Assembly (NCBI RefSeq): GCF_014897675.1
Contig: NZ_JABUXU010000012.1
Span: 1-64,000 of the forward strand
DNA length: 64,000 nucleotides
Origin: Advenella sp. FME57
Lineage (GTDB): Bacteria > Pseudomonadota > Gammaproteobacteria > Burkholderiales > Burkholderiaceae_B
Direction of reading: 5' to 3'
The notes beneath the pieces are model-generated. The model was not told where the DNA came from, ran no database searches, and was given only the letters and a program-made list of their open reading frames with translations. This document shows positions 53,211 to 62,247 of the stretch, piece after piece. A program made the position numbers and the translations under genes. Position 1 is the first letter of the stretch; each line of letters begins with the position of its first letter.

Positions 53211-54038
53211 ATGTCCGCCCGTGTTTCTGCTCGCCGCCAACGCAGTCCGATACTGCTCGCGTGCCTTGCCCCCGTGATCGTATTCTTTATTGCCTTCTGG
53301 ATACTGCCGGTGGTGCGCCTGATTGCGCTTCCTGCCGATAAGGGCTGGCAGACCTATTTTCTTGTTTTGACCGATTCCAGGTATATGTGGAGCATGATCA
53401 ATACGGTACTGCTCTCGCTTGCCACGACGTTTGTCACCCTGGTGGTTGGTGGCGCGGTGGGGGTCTATCTGGCACGCCGGCGTTTTGCCGGTCGCCAGGT
53501 ATTGCTTTCGTTGCTGACGGCGCCGCTGGCCTTCCCGGGTGTCATTATCGGTTTTTTTATTATTCTGCTGGGCGGACGACAAGGCTGGTTTGCTGATATT
53601 GCCAGTATGTTGGGAATGGGGCGTATCACTTTTGCTTACGGCGTGGCTGGCCTGTTTCTTGGTTACTTATATTTCTCGCTGCCGCGCGCCATTGCCTCGT
53701 ACACGGCTGCGGCCGAAGCCATGGATGGGCAATTGGAGGAAGCCGCCCGGGTATTGGGGGCCTCACGCTGGGAAATCACGCGGGATGTATGGCTACCACA
53801 GCTGGCGCCAACCACAGTGGCTTGTGGTGCGATCGTCTTCGCCACGGCGATGGGGGCGTTCGGAACTGCCTTCACGCTGGCCAGTAAATTCGAAGTGGTG
53901 CCCATTACTATCTACAACGAATTTACCAACTATGCCAATTTTGCACTCGCTGCCTCGCTCTCGATTGCCCTGGGGATCGTGACCTGGGCTGTCCTGTTTA
54001 TCGCACGTGCGGCCGGTACGTCCTCGCCTGCTGCGTAA
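53211..54038 (+). CDS. ABC transporter permease (first subunit)
   Basis: 275 aa, six spans. The EAA loop that contacts the ATPase is seen in EEAARVLGASRWEITRDVWLPQLAPTTVACG. N-terminal LACLAPVIVFFIAFWILPVVRL is typical of the PotB/PhnU type. It follows the binding-protein gene by 73 nt and precedes the second permease by 9 nt. Confidence 0.92.
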   Translation: MSARVSARRQRSPILLACLAPVIVFFIAFWILPVVRLIALPADKGWQTYFLVLTDSRYMWSMINTVLLSLATTFVTLVVGGAVGVYLARRRFAGRQVLLSLLTAPLAFPGVIIGFFIILLGGRQGWFADIASMLGMGRITFAYGVAGLFLGYLYFSLPRAIASYTAAAEAMDGQLEEAARVLGASRWEITRDVWLPQLAPTTVACGAIVFATAMGAFGTAFTLASKFEVVPITIYNEFTNYANFALAASLSIALGIVTWAVLFIARAAGTSSPAA

Positions 54039-54047
54039 GAGTTTGTC

Positions 54048-54848
54048 ATGACCACCCAATCTCAAAAATCTGCGCCTTTTCTGTTTTTCATCACATGTGC
54101 GGTTTGTTTGTTCATGTTCATACCGGTCATCATTTCTGTGATGGCCGGCTTGGTGAACAACTATCGCACAGGTCTCAAAAGCGGTCTTACATTGCGCTGG
54201 ATTGAAGAAGTCTGGTCTGTGTACGGTTCAACAGTGAGCGCGTCTGTAATATTGGCCCTGGTTTGTGTGATTTGCACACTGTTGCTTGGTGTGCCCTGCG
54301 CCTATGCACTGGCGCGCAGTCGCTCGCGTTTTGCACGCGTTTTTGAAGAAATTCTGACACTGCCGGTGGCCGTGCCTGGGCTGGCCACGGCGCTAGCACT
54401 GATTCTTACCTACGGTGAAATCAATCTGCTACGGCAAAGTTTCGGCTTTATTCTGATCGGGCATGTTCTGTTTACACTGCCCTTCATGGTGCGCACGGTC
54501 TCGTCCGCATTTCAACGACCGGATCTGCTGGCTATCGAAGAAGCTGCCAGAACGCTGGGCGCTTCTTTTACCCAGCGCTTTCTGGGCGTGCTGGTGCCGG
54601 CCGTGTTTCCGGCGATTCTGGCGGGCATGCTGATGGTTTTTACGTTATCTATTGGTGAGTTTAATCTGACCTGGATGCTGCATACGCCCATGACCAGAAC
54701 GCTTCCGGTCGGGCTGGCCGACAGCTACGCCTCCATGCGTATTGAAGTGGGTTCGGCCTATACCCTTATTTTTATTCTGGTTATTTTGCCCATACTCTGG
54801 TTGCTGCAAGGCGTGGCAAACTGGGTGCAAAAACGTTATGGCAACTGA
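54048..54848 (+). CDS. ABC transporter permease (second subunit)
   Basis: 266 aa, six spans, EAA loop EEAARTLGASFTQRFLGVLVPAVFPAILAGMLM. It resembles PotC/PhnV-type permeases and pairs with the preceding subunit. ATG 54048 lacks a strong ribosome site, so translation may be coupled to the gene in front. Confidence 0.92.
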   Translation: MTTQSQKSAPFLFFITCAVCLFMFIPVIISVMAGLVNNYRTGLKSGLTLRWIEEVWSVYGSTVSASVILALVCVICTLLLGVPCAYALARSRSRFARVFEEILTLPVAVPGLATALALILTYGEINLLRQSFGFILIGHVLFTLPFMVRTVSSAFQRPDLLAIEEAARTLGASFTQRFLGVLVPAVFPAILAGMLMVFTLSIGEFNLTWMLHTPMTRTLPVGLADSYASMRIEVGSAYTLIFILVILPILWLLQGVANWVQKRYGN

Positions 54849-54860
54849 ATTATTATCGTT

Positions 54861-55916
54861 ATGAATATTGAAAAAAACCGCATCAACATTATTGATTGTG
54901 CCAAAACCTATCCGGATGGCACACGCGGCCTGCAACCGGTCAGTTTGACCATCGAACCGGGCGAGGTGATTGCGCTGCTTGGCCCGTCTGGTTGTGGCAA
55001 GACAACATTGCTGCGTCTGTTGGCTGGGCTGGAAATCCCCGACCCAGGCAGCAGGATTGTGTTTGCAGATCAGGACGTCACGCATTTGCCTGTTGAAAAA
55101 CGGGGGATTGGCATGGTGTTTCAAAGCTATGCGCTGTTTCCGCAGATGACAGTGCAAGCCAATATTGCCTATGGCTTGAAGGTCCGGGGTGTGCCGGTGC
55201 AGGAGCAGCGGCACACCATAGCAGAACTGGTCGATCTGGTCCGACTCAATGGCCTGGAAAAGAAACGGCCCGCAGAACTGTCCGGTGGTCAGCGGCAGCG
55301 CGTTGCGCTGGCTCGCGCCGTTGCGGTCAAGCCGCGGGTATTGCTGCTGGATGAGCCGTTGGCCGCGCTGGATGCCAAGCTCAAAGAGACGTTGCGCGAT
55401 GAACTGGCGCAGTTGCTGCGCCGGCTGGGGATTACCACGGTGCATGTCACGCACGACCAGCACGAGGCCCTGGCCATTGCCGATCGTCTGGCGATCATGA
55501 GTGCCGGCCAGATTGTACAGGTGGGCGATGGCGAGTCTTTGTACAGAAAACCCGCGCATCCTTTCGTCGCTCAGTTTCTTGGCCGGGTCAACCGCGTAGA
55601 GCGTGATGATCATGCCATCACAAGCGGCGTTATTTCATTTGGCGATGCTGCCCTTAGGTGTCCTGAACATCTGAAAGCCCATCCGGCCGTTTTGCTGCGA
55701 CCCGAGGATATTCGTATCGGCGCAGTTGTGCAAGGACACCCGCAGGCGACGATAGAACGTCGTGTATTCCTGGGCGATCGTGTGCAATTACAATTGAAAT
55801 TGCCAAATCGGCACGTCTTGATGGCTGAACAACCGGGTGATACCATTTTTCGGGAGGGCGAAGTGATTGGGCTGCATATCGACACAGCGCGCTTCCTTCC
55901 TGCTTATGACAACTGA
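54861..55916 (+). CDS. ABC transporter ATP-binding protein (PotA/PhnT type)
   Basis: 351 aa. Walker A LLGPSGCGKTTLLRLLAG, Q-loop MVFQSYALFPQMTV, signature ELSGGQRQRVALARAV, Walker B VLLLDEPLAALD, H-loop TVHVTHDQHEAL, then a C-terminal TOBE region (PAVLLRPEDIRIG). It energises the importer made by the two permeases. Its last bases overlap an ATG that could also start the next gene. Confidence 0.95.
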   Translation: MNIEKNRINIIDCAKTYPDGTRGLQPVSLTIEPGEVIALLGPSGCGKTTLLRLLAGLEIPDPGSRIVFADQDVTHLPVEKRGIGMVFQSYALFPQMTVQANIAYGLKVRGVPVQEQRHTIAELVDLVRLNGLEKKRPAELSGGQRQRVALARAVAVKPRVLLLDEPLAALDAKLKETLRDELAQLLRRLGITTVHVTHDQHEALAIADRLAIMSAGQIVQVGDGESLYRKPAHPFVAQFLGRVNRVERDDHAITSGVISFGDAALRCPEHLKAHPAVLLRPEDIRIGAVVQGHPQATIERRVFLGDRVQLQLKLPNRHVLMAEQPGDTIFREGEVIGLHIDTARFLPAYDN

Positions 55917-55920
55917 AACC

Positions 55921-56745
55921 ATGACAATTCTTGTACAACTGACCGACCTGCATATTCGGGAACCCAACAAGCTGGCCTACGGTCGCCTGGACACTGCGCC
56001 GTATTTGCGCACCTGTGTTCAATCTGTGCTCAGGCTGCGCCAGAAGCCGGACGCTGTCGTGCTTACAGGCGATCTGACCGATTTTGGCAGACCGGCCGAG
56101 TACGCGCATTTGCGCCAACTGCTTGCGCCGCTGGATATGCCACTTTACCTGCTGCCGGGCAACCATGATGATCGGACCAATTTGCGTGCGGCCTTCCCCG
56201 AACATAGCTACATGGCGCAAGGCGAGTTCATCCAGTATGTGGTGGATATCGGGCCGCTGCGGCTTATTGCGCTGGACACCATGATTCCCGGGCAAAGCGG
56301 GGGGCAGTTGTGTGACTTGCGGCTGCAATGGTTGCGTGAGACCTTGGCCGATAGCCAGGGACGCCCGGTGGTTATTGCCATGCACCATCCGCCATTCCGA
56401 ACCCTGATCGGACATATGGACGAGATCGGGCTGCAGGCAGGCGAGCAAGCCTTGCGGGACATTATTTCCCGGCACGACAATATCGAACGTATTATTTGCG
56501 GGCACCTGCACCGGGCAATTGATGTCCGTTTTGGCGGAACCATCGCCTCTACCGCCCCGGCGCCAGCCCATCAAGTTACGCTGGATCTGGATGTTGACGC
56601 CGAATCATCATGGATGCTGGAGCCGCCAGGATTTCGGGTACATGCCTGGGACGACGTCAATAACAGGCTGGTCACTCACCTGGCCGCATCCGGGCAGTTT
56701 GAAGGGCCTTATCCGTTTCATGACAATGGGGCGTTGATTGATTGA
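55921..56745 (+). CDS. Metallophosphoesterase, GpdQ-like phosphodiesterase
   Basis: 274-aa calcineurin-like phosphoesterase. Metal motifs in order: QLTDLHI (Asp9, His11), LTGDLTDFG, PGNHDDR, AMHHPPF and ICGHLHRAI. The layout and length match GpdQ/cyclic-nucleotide phosphodiesterases, which split glycerophosphodiesters and other diesters. No signal peptide, so it should hydrolyse an imported diester in the cytoplasm. Last gene of the ABC operon. ATG 55921 is preferred over 55906, which overlaps the ATPase stop. Confidence 0.9.
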   Translation: MTILVQLTDLHIREPNKLAYGRLDTAPYLRTCVQSVLRLRQKPDAVVLTGDLTDFGRPAEYAHLRQLLAPLDMPLYLLPGNHDDRTNLRAAFPEHSYMAQGEFIQYVVDIGPLRLIALDTMIPGQSGGQLCDLRLQWLRETLADSQGRPVVIAMHHPPFRTLIGHMDEIGLQAGEQALRDIISRHDNIERIICGHLHRAIDVRFGGTIASTAPAPAHQVTLDLDVDAESSWMLEPPGFRVHAWDDVNNRLVTHLAASGQFEGPYPFHDNGALID

Positions 56746-56894
56746 AAGGGCGGCCGGTCGCTCAGGCGTGCTTTCAAGAGGCTTCGGGATTTTATCAAGC
56801 GAATTCTGGACGTAATGTAGGCAGGGCTAGACAAGGGCAGGTGTTGAGCAACGCGGATTTGTCTGGGCTATTATGGTGGCTCTCCCGCATGCGG

Positions 56895-57401
56895 CTACCC
56901 TCGTTTCCATTTGCGGATCTTGGTGCGAAACGTCGTGAATGGCGCAACCGTATTGATATGCACCCATTTGTATACGGGCCAGGCTGACTTGGTCGACGAG
57001 GCCCACTGCCTGTGACCGGATTCGAAGAACGCCTGGTCAGTGAAAGAATCCACCAAACCGATTATTGCAGTGACGCGTTGAGTGAACTCAGCCTGCAATT
57101 GCTGTATTGAACTCCCCTCCCATTGCCGATAGAACGTTTCATATAGCCGGCCAAGTTTGTTCCACTGGAAACCTGGCGCTGGTGTAGTCACCTTTATGCC
57201 GTTTTGTTCGTCTCGTTCCCAGCCAAGCAACAGGTCCATCCATCCAAGCTGATAAGCAAGCATCTGCGCCGGGCTGCGATCTACCCCGCCTTTCAATAAA
57301 TTGCGCTCAGATTCCGCAATATCATCAAACTCCGAAACGAATAAGAAGGCACGCTTGATGAGCTCATTTTTAAACGCTTCTTTGGTTTCGTATGTTTTCA
57401 C
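56895..57401 (-). CDS. ClbS/DfsB family four-helix bundle protein
   Basis: 168 aa (DUF1706), seen in YETKEAFKNELIKRAFLFVSEFDDI, DRSPAQMLAYQLGWMDLLLGWERDE, PGFQWNKLGRLYETFYRQ and the C-terminal KWVHINTVAPFTTFRTKIRKWKR. ClbS is the colibactin self-resistance protein that opens its cyclopropane; most family members elsewhere have no known substrate. The start is GTG 57401 with AAAGG upstream. There is no toxin or polyketide cluster here. It stands alone between two gaps. Confidence 0.85.
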   Translation of the reverse strand: MKTYETKEAFKNELIKRAFLFVSEFDDIAESERNLLKGGVDRSPAQMLAYQLGWMDLLLGWERDEQNGIKVTTPAPGFQWNKLGRLYETFYRQWEGSSIQQLQAEFTQRVTAIIGLVDSFTDQAFFESGHRQWASSTKSAWPVYKWVHINTVAPFTTFRTKIRKWKRG

Positions 57402-57938
57402 GACAAAGCCTTTGATGCTTTAAATATTTAACGTTGGGCACGATGCTGACGCAGTTCGTTATTTATTTTACGACGCCTGTTCAAAGGAGTGTTTGATCTG
57501 GATCTTGAATGCTTTACCGATACAACACCTGCAAAGCTGGATGCGATGACCGCTTGTAGGCCGCATTGGCTACGGCCCCGTATGGCATCTTCCCGGGTCG
57601 AACCGCAACCGACACTGGCGTTGCCACCAGAATATTTGCTTTGAGCCGCAGGGCATGCGGTTTTTAAACGGCCAAGGACAAAAAATCGTCATATCCGGCT
57701 CCTTCACTTAACCGCCTGCTCAAATACCTGGCGCGCAAAGGAGGCCGTGTAAGTCAGGCGCGTTGGCTGCCTGAGGCTCGCGACCATTTCAATACCGGGG
57801 CATAAGCAGAGAAACAAACCCAGTTATTCTATAAAATACAGGGCATTACCTTGCCTCTGGTTCTAAGATACCGACAATGACAGTACTATACAATCCAATA
57901 AATACTGCTCCCCTGGGACGTGACACGCAAAGGACGCC
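57402..57938. other. 537-bp gap with only short, broken frames
   Basis: I find no intact gene. On the plus strand there are short peptide-like stretches, for example around 57560-57710 and 57700-57806 (the latter containing LLKYLARKGGRVSQARWLPE), that stop quickly. They may be remains of an inactivated gene or mobile element, but I cannot name the family. The right end, an A+T-rich stretch near 57880-57920, should carry the promoter of the 5'-nucleotidase gene. Confidence 0.5.
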
Positions 57939-58919
57939 ATGCCCTACGATCTAGAAAATCGCCTGGTGATTGGCGTGGCCTCCAGCGCCGTATTTGACCT
58001 GAGCGATTCTGATTCGGTCTTCAAACGCGAGGGCGAGGAAGCCTATCGCAAATTCCAGGAGCACAATCTTAATAATCCGCTACCCAAGGGGATTGCTTTT
58101 CCTTTTGTAAAAAGGCTGCTTTCGCTTAATCATATGCGACCCGATCCTGAAGATCCGCTGGTCGAAGTGATATTGTTGTCACGAAACGATCCGGATACGG
58201 GATTGCGAGTGATGAAGACGATCGAACACTATGGGCTTGGTATCACGCGTGCCATTTTCATGCAGGGACGCTCGCCCTATGAGTATATTCCTGCGCTGAA
58301 CATATCGTTGTTTTTATCCGGCAACAAGTCTGATGTAGACGCGGCAATTCGCGCGGGATATCCTGCCGGACATGTTCTGGATTCAGAATTTGACGATGAC
58401 GAACAGGATCACGCCTTGCGCATCGCATTTGACTTTGATGGCGTGTTGGCCAGCGATGAGTCTGAAAGCATAATGCAAACCTCTGGATTGAGCGATTTTC
58501 ATGCCCATGAAGTGGCAAACGTCATGAATTCGCACGGCCCCGGTCCGTTACAGCAGTTTCTGATTCGGATCGCAAAGATTCAATCCATTGAAGAGCAATT
58601 CAAAAAGCAGAACCCCGACTACGAGAACCGGCTAAGAGTATCGCTGGTTACCGCCAGAAATGCGCCGTCGCACGAACGGGCGCTCAATACGCTGAAAACC
58701 TGGGGCGTGATGACCAATGATGCATTTTTTCTTGGCGGCATTGCGAAAAAACACGTGCTGGGTGTCCTTAAACCACATATCTTCTTTGATGATCAATCGG
58801 CGCATCTGGAGCTGACCAGCTCGCTTGTTCCGTCGGTGCATATTCCATTTGGCATAACCAACAAGGCCGTTGTCGGTGTACCTGAGGAAACGAGCGATAA
58901 GAATTTTCCGGGAGATTGA
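57939..58919 (+). CDS. 5'-nucleotidase (cytosolic NT5C1-type family)
   Basis: 326 aa. The pattern LVIGVASSAVFDLSDSDSVFKREGEEAYRKFQ, followed by FPFVKRLLSLN, the haloacid dehalogenase-like motif IAFDFDGVLASDESE, LVTARNAPSHERALNTLKTWGV, AFFLGGIAKKHVL and HIFFDDQ are those of the 5'-nucleotidase family related to animal cytosolic NT5C1. It should release phosphate from nucleoside monophosphates in the cytoplasm. It is convergent with an IclR gene. Confidence 0.9.
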   Translation: MPYDLENRLVIGVASSAVFDLSDSDSVFKREGEEAYRKFQEHNLNNPLPKGIAFPFVKRLLSLNHMRPDPEDPLVEVILLSRNDPDTGLRVMKTIEHYGLGITRAIFMQGRSPYEYIPALNISLFLSGNKSDVDAAIRAGYPAGHVLDSEFDDDEQDHALRIAFDFDGVLASDESESIMQTSGLSDFHAHEVANVMNSHGPGPLQQFLIRIAKIQSIEEQFKKQNPDYENRLRVSLVTARNAPSHERALNTLKTWGVMTNDAFFLGGIAKKHVLGVLKPHIFFDDQSAHLELTSSLVPSVHIPFGITNKAVVGVPEETSDKNFPGD

Positions 58920-59001
58920 TTTGTCGCTGTGACAGCAACAGGCAATCGGAAAAAGGCGGCCAAGCTTTGAATATGGTCAATTAACTGTTAAGTACATTGC
59001 T

Positions 59002-59024
59002 CCGGAAACCTCTTCGGTTTCTGG
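59002..59024. terminator. Weak hairpin in the convergent gap after the 5'-nucleotidase gene
   Basis: CCGGAAACC (59002-59010) pairs with GGTTTCTGG (59016-59024), one G-T pair, 5-nt loop. No T-run follows on either strand, so it is at best a partial or factor-dependent terminator between the two converging genes. Confidence 0.35.
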
Positions 59025-59080
59025 GGGACCTTCGCATGTCCTCCAAAAAAACGGTATTGAGCGAACCAATTCGGGAACGA

Positions 59081-59860
59081 TCAGGCAAGCTGTTTCGCGA
59101 TATGCAACGAAAGACCCATCAGTCGAGGAACTAATTCATCATTTAATAAATTTTTGGTAACCATAAACGACGGCCCACTGATGGAAATCACAATCAAATC
59201 TGTTCCGCCATTCCATGAAATGGAGGTCGCCGCTGCGTTGACATCGGTATTCCATTCCCCAATGGAGAGACAATAGCCTTCGTTATTGAACCGCTTGAAC
59301 TCCCTGTTAAAAGAAGCAAGCTGTCTTTCGTCCATTATGGGATCATTCTTCAATTGCAGTGCCGAAAATAAATAGTTTCGCTCTTGCTCCGGTAACGCAG
59401 CCAGAAATGCTCTGCCAATTGATGTGTTGATTATTGGCATGCGTACTCCTCTTCCCATTTTTAACGTCATCGTGGTATCGCTTGAACAGGCTTCCAGATA
59501 TAGCATTGAAAGACGATCCCGTGTCGCCAGTGAAATGAGCGCACCGGTGGCATCTGCCAGCGCTTGCATATGAGGGCGTGCAATATCTGCGATTCGCAAA
59601 TTTGACAAGGCAGCGTAACCCAGGGCTAGCACTGATGGCCCCACGAGATACCGCCTTTTTTTTGTGTCGTGTCGCAAGTATCCAAGCTCGACTAATGTAT
59701 TTGTTAATCGTGATACCGTGGATTTAGGAAACCCTGTATATGTTGCCAGTTCGCTATTGGAAAGGCTGGGCTCGCGCGCTGAAAAACATCTTAGAACCTC
59801 AAGCCCCCGGGCGAGCGCGACAACATTGGCAGATGAGAAACTGGACTCTAGTTCCGTCAT
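59081..59860 (-). CDS. IclR family transcriptional regulator
   Basis: 259 aa. Winged helix (ALARGLEVLRCFSAREPSLSNSELATYTGFPKSTVSRLTNTLVELGYL) and IclR effector domain (ARPHMQALADATGALISLATRDRLSMLYLEAC, NEGYCLSIGEWNTDVNAAATSI). AGGAG lies 10 nt before ATG 59860. It is divergent from the branched-chain-type ABC operon with a 209-nt shared region and is its probable regulator. Confidence 0.9.
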   Translation of the reverse strand: MTELESSFSSANVVALARGLEVLRCFSAREPSLSNSELATYTGFPKSTVSRLTNTLVELGYLRHDTKKRRYLVGPSVLALGYAALSNLRIADIARPHMQALADATGALISLATRDRLSMLYLEACSSDTTMTLKMGRGVRMPIINTSIGRAFLAALPEQERNYLFSALQLKNDPIMDERQLASFNREFKRFNNEGYCLSIGEWNTDVNAAATSISWNGGTDLIVISISGPSFMVTKNLLNDELVPRLMGLSLHIAKQLA

Positions 59861-60010
59861 TCGGAATTTGCTCCTATTTAAGTTTGGAAAACGGAATGAA
59901 ATTGCAGATATACTATCTAATAACAATTCGTAATTTCATGAATCAATACAAATCATTTAATTCTCTGCGTCTTCGGGCGCCGGAACAAGAGGAGGGAATT
60001 AAATAAATAG

Positions 60011-60039
60011 TTCATATCGTAAATATCGTGCTGTATACA
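60011..60039 (+). promoter_or_regulatory. Candidate sigma-70 promoter of the liv-type operon
   Basis: TTCATA (60011-60016) and TATACA (60034-60039) with a 17-nt spacer, each 4 of 6 matches to consensus, about 30 nt upstream of the binding-protein start. A weak promoter of this sort would fit activator control. Confidence 0.3.
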
Positions 60040-60069
60040 TAATTTTTATATGATTATTGGGGGACAAAA

Positions 60070-61254
60070 GTGAAAAATCGAACGAAATACTTAAAAGCAG
60101 GTTTGCTAGCTGCGTTGTGCGCTTCAGCGTTTTCCGTGCCGGCTATTGCACAGGTTAAGGTGGGGGTAATCAATAGCTTGTCCGGTAACTTCGCGGCTTT
60201 TGGCGAACGATACAAGACAGGTATGCAGGTCGCTTTAGACGAAATTAATGCCAATGGTGGTATTAACGGCGAGAAACTCGAATTGATTGCACAGGACGAT
60301 CGCTCTGATGCGCAAAGCGCTTTGGCGGCCGTGGAGTCTTTGAATAAACAAGAGGTACCGCTGATTATTGGCTCTTATGCTTCGGGCATCACAGGTCCAG
60401 TATCAAAAGTTGCCTCTCGCCAGAAAATCCCCTTGATAGTGCTGGGCAGCGCAGATGACTCAATTACAAAGCCTGGCTCTAAATGGGTCTTTCGTGCGAA
60501 ACACAATTCAACAATTGTCGCGAATGTGTACTTTGATTACTTCGATAATCTTCGTAAAAACAATGCAGATCTGAAGAAAATCGCAATTATGTATGGCAAT
60601 GGTGCATGGCCTACTTCAGTGAGTGAAGAGGGTGCTCGCCAGGCCGAAAAAAGAGGCTATGAAGTCATTGGTAAACAGGCCTATGATCAGGGCACGACTG
60701 ATTTTCGACCAATTCTGAACAAATTCCGTGCTGCAAATCCGGATATTCTTCTGACGAGCTCTTACGCAGATGACGGCATCGCCATTGCTCGGCAAATCAA
60801 GGAAGTTGGACTCGATGCAAAGGTTGTCGCGATCGATACTGCGTCGTCAATGATCAGTTTTATCGAACAGGTAGGCAAGCAATCAGAAAACATTGTTTCG
60901 GCAGTGAGCTGGAGTCCGGATGTTAAGTACGAAGGTACTCCGGATCTATATAAGCGCTTAAAGGAAAAGGCGAAAGAAGAGCCATCTTTCTATGAGGCAG
61001 AGGGGTATCTCGCTCTGACTGTTGCCGCGGATGCGTTGCGACGTGCAAAATCGCTCGATCGCGAAACGGTTCGTGAGGCTTTGGAAAAAACGGATTTAAA
61101 AACGCCTGTTACTGATGTCACGTTTAAAAATTACGACGGTTTTCAGGGCCAAAATCCAATCAAAAGCGTCATTATTCAAATTCAAGATGGCAAACATGTA
61201 ACTGTTTTTCCTGAGAATCTCGCTTCCCAGAAAGCAAAATTTTCTAACGAGTAA
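60070..61254 (+). CDS. Branched-chain-amino-acid-type ABC transporter substrate-binding protein
   Basis: 394 aa, LivK/HAAT family. Signal peptide (to about residue 27, VPAIAQ-VKVG), then VGVINSLSGNFAAFGERYKTGMQVALDEINANGGINGEKLELIAQDD, VPLIIGSYASGITGPVSKVA and the C-terminal YDGFQGQNP. The start is GTG 60070 after GGGGGA. These receptors bind not only leucine-type amino acids but also amides and aromatic acids, so the ligand is open. Parts of the gene are strikingly A+T-rich (for example 60541-60600). Confidence 0.9.
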   Translation: MKNRTKYLKAGLLAALCASAFSVPAIAQVKVGVINSLSGNFAAFGERYKTGMQVALDEINANGGINGEKLELIAQDDRSDAQSALAAVESLNKQEVPLIIGSYASGITGPVSKVASRQKIPLIVLGSADDSITKPGSKWVFRAKHNSTIVANVYFDYFDNLRKNNADLKKIAIMYGNGAWPTSVSEEGARQAEKRGYEVIGKQAYDQGTTDFRPILNKFRAANPDILLTSSYADDGIAIARQIKEVGLDAKVVAIDTASSMISFIEQVGKQSENIVSAVSWSPDVKYEGTPDLYKRLKEKAKEEPSFYEAEGYLALTVAADALRRAKSLDRETVREALEKTDLKTPVTDVTFKNYDGFQGQNPIKSVIIQIQDGKHVTVFPENLASQKAKFSNE

Positions 61255-61272
61255 ATAGAAAAAATAATAAAC

Positions 61273-61297
61273 GCCACATGTCAGCCTGGCATGTGGC
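61273..61297 (+). other. Intercistronic hairpin between the binding-protein and permease genes
   Basis: GCCACATG (61273-61280) pairs with CATGTGGC (61290-61297), 9-nt loop, no T-run. Such hairpins protect the upstream binding-protein mRNA or reduce read-through, giving more receptor than permease. Confidence 0.55.
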
Positions 61298-61362
61298 AAT
61301 ACTCGATTTTCTACTTACCGACTTTTCTTCTGCTGAATTAATCAGATCGCCAAGGGTCTTTT

Positions 61363-62247
61363 ATGATCGACTATGTTTCGTTTTTTCAGAATCTTTCCAA
61401 CGGGATTCTGATCGGAGCCGTTTATGCATTGATTGGTGTAGGTCTTACGCTGGTGTTCGGCGTAATGCGAACCATCAATTTCGCTCACGGCGACTTTGTG
61501 GTTCTAGGTATGTACTTTGCTGTTGTTTTCAATAGCATATTTGGGTGGGATCCTTATCTAACCCTGATTCTGGCCATTCCCCTAGGGTTTTTAATGGGGG
61601 CGCTAATCCAGAAGACCATACTGACGCGTGTTATAGACGCCAAACCAGAGACCATGATGCTGGCTACGTTGGGCATTTCTTTGGTGATTTCCAACCTTTT
61701 GCTGCTGATATTTGGTGGAGAGCCGAAATCAGTGAATGTTACGTACGCTTCCAGCACGATTTCTCTGGGAGAAATGAAGATTTCTGTTGTCCTTCTTTTT
61801 GCAGGACTGGCAACACTTGCAGTCATTAGCGCACTGTATTTGCTGTTGAACAAGACCGAAGTAGGAAGGGCGATCCGGGCGACTGCTGAAAATAGGCTTG
61901 GGGCGGAACTGGTGGGTGTTAATACAAAGAAAATTCAGGCCATCGTTTTCGGGCTGGGCATGGCACTCGCGGTCACCGCCGGAGTTAGCTTAATTCCATT
62001 ACTTTTTGCATCTCCCGTTACTACAGGGGCGTTATTTACGCTCAAGGCTTTTGTGGTCACCGTATTAGGCGGGTTGGGAAATATTGGGGCAGCCATTATT
62101 GGCGGACTGCTTCTTGGTCTTGTTGAAGTTATGGGGGCCTCTTATCTTGATTCGGCCTATCGCGACGCATATGGACTGTTAGTATTTATCGTTGTTTTAT
62201 TGATCAAGCCAGAGGGGCTCTTTGGAAAATCGGTGAAAAGAGTATGA
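61363..62247 (+). CDS. livH: Branched-chain-type ABC transporter permease LivH
   Basis: 294 aa, eight or so spans. Family signatures NGILIGAVYALIGVGLTLVFGVMRTINFAHGDFVVLGMY, RAIRATAENRLGAELVGVNTKKI and FVVTVLGGLGNIGAAIIGGLLLGLVE. It forms the membrane channel with LivM. The last 4 nt overlap the livM start. Confidence 0.94.
   Translation: MIDYVSFFQNLSNGILIGAVYALIGVGLTLVFGVMRTINFAHGDFVVLGMYFAVVFNSIFGWDPYLTLILAIPLGFLMGALIQKTILTRVIDAKPETMMLATLGISLVISNLLLLIFGGEPKSVNVTYASSTISLGEMKISVVLLFAGLATLAVISALYLLLNKTEVGRAIRATAENRLGAELVGVNTKKIQAIVFGLGMALAVTAGVSLIPLLFASPVTTGALFTLKAFVVTVLGGLGNIGAAIIGGLLLGLVEVMGASYLDSAYRDAYGLLVFIVVLLIKPEGLFGKSVKRV

Noticed and set aside
54645-55613. 322-codon open frame on the minus strand
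   Set aside because: Antisense shadow of the ABC permease and ATPase genes, which carry intact EAA and Walker motifs.
55654-56574. 306-codon open frame on the minus strand
   Set aside because: Opposite the phosphodiesterase gene with complete metal motifs; the shadow peptide is low-complexity, rich in His, Gln and Arg.
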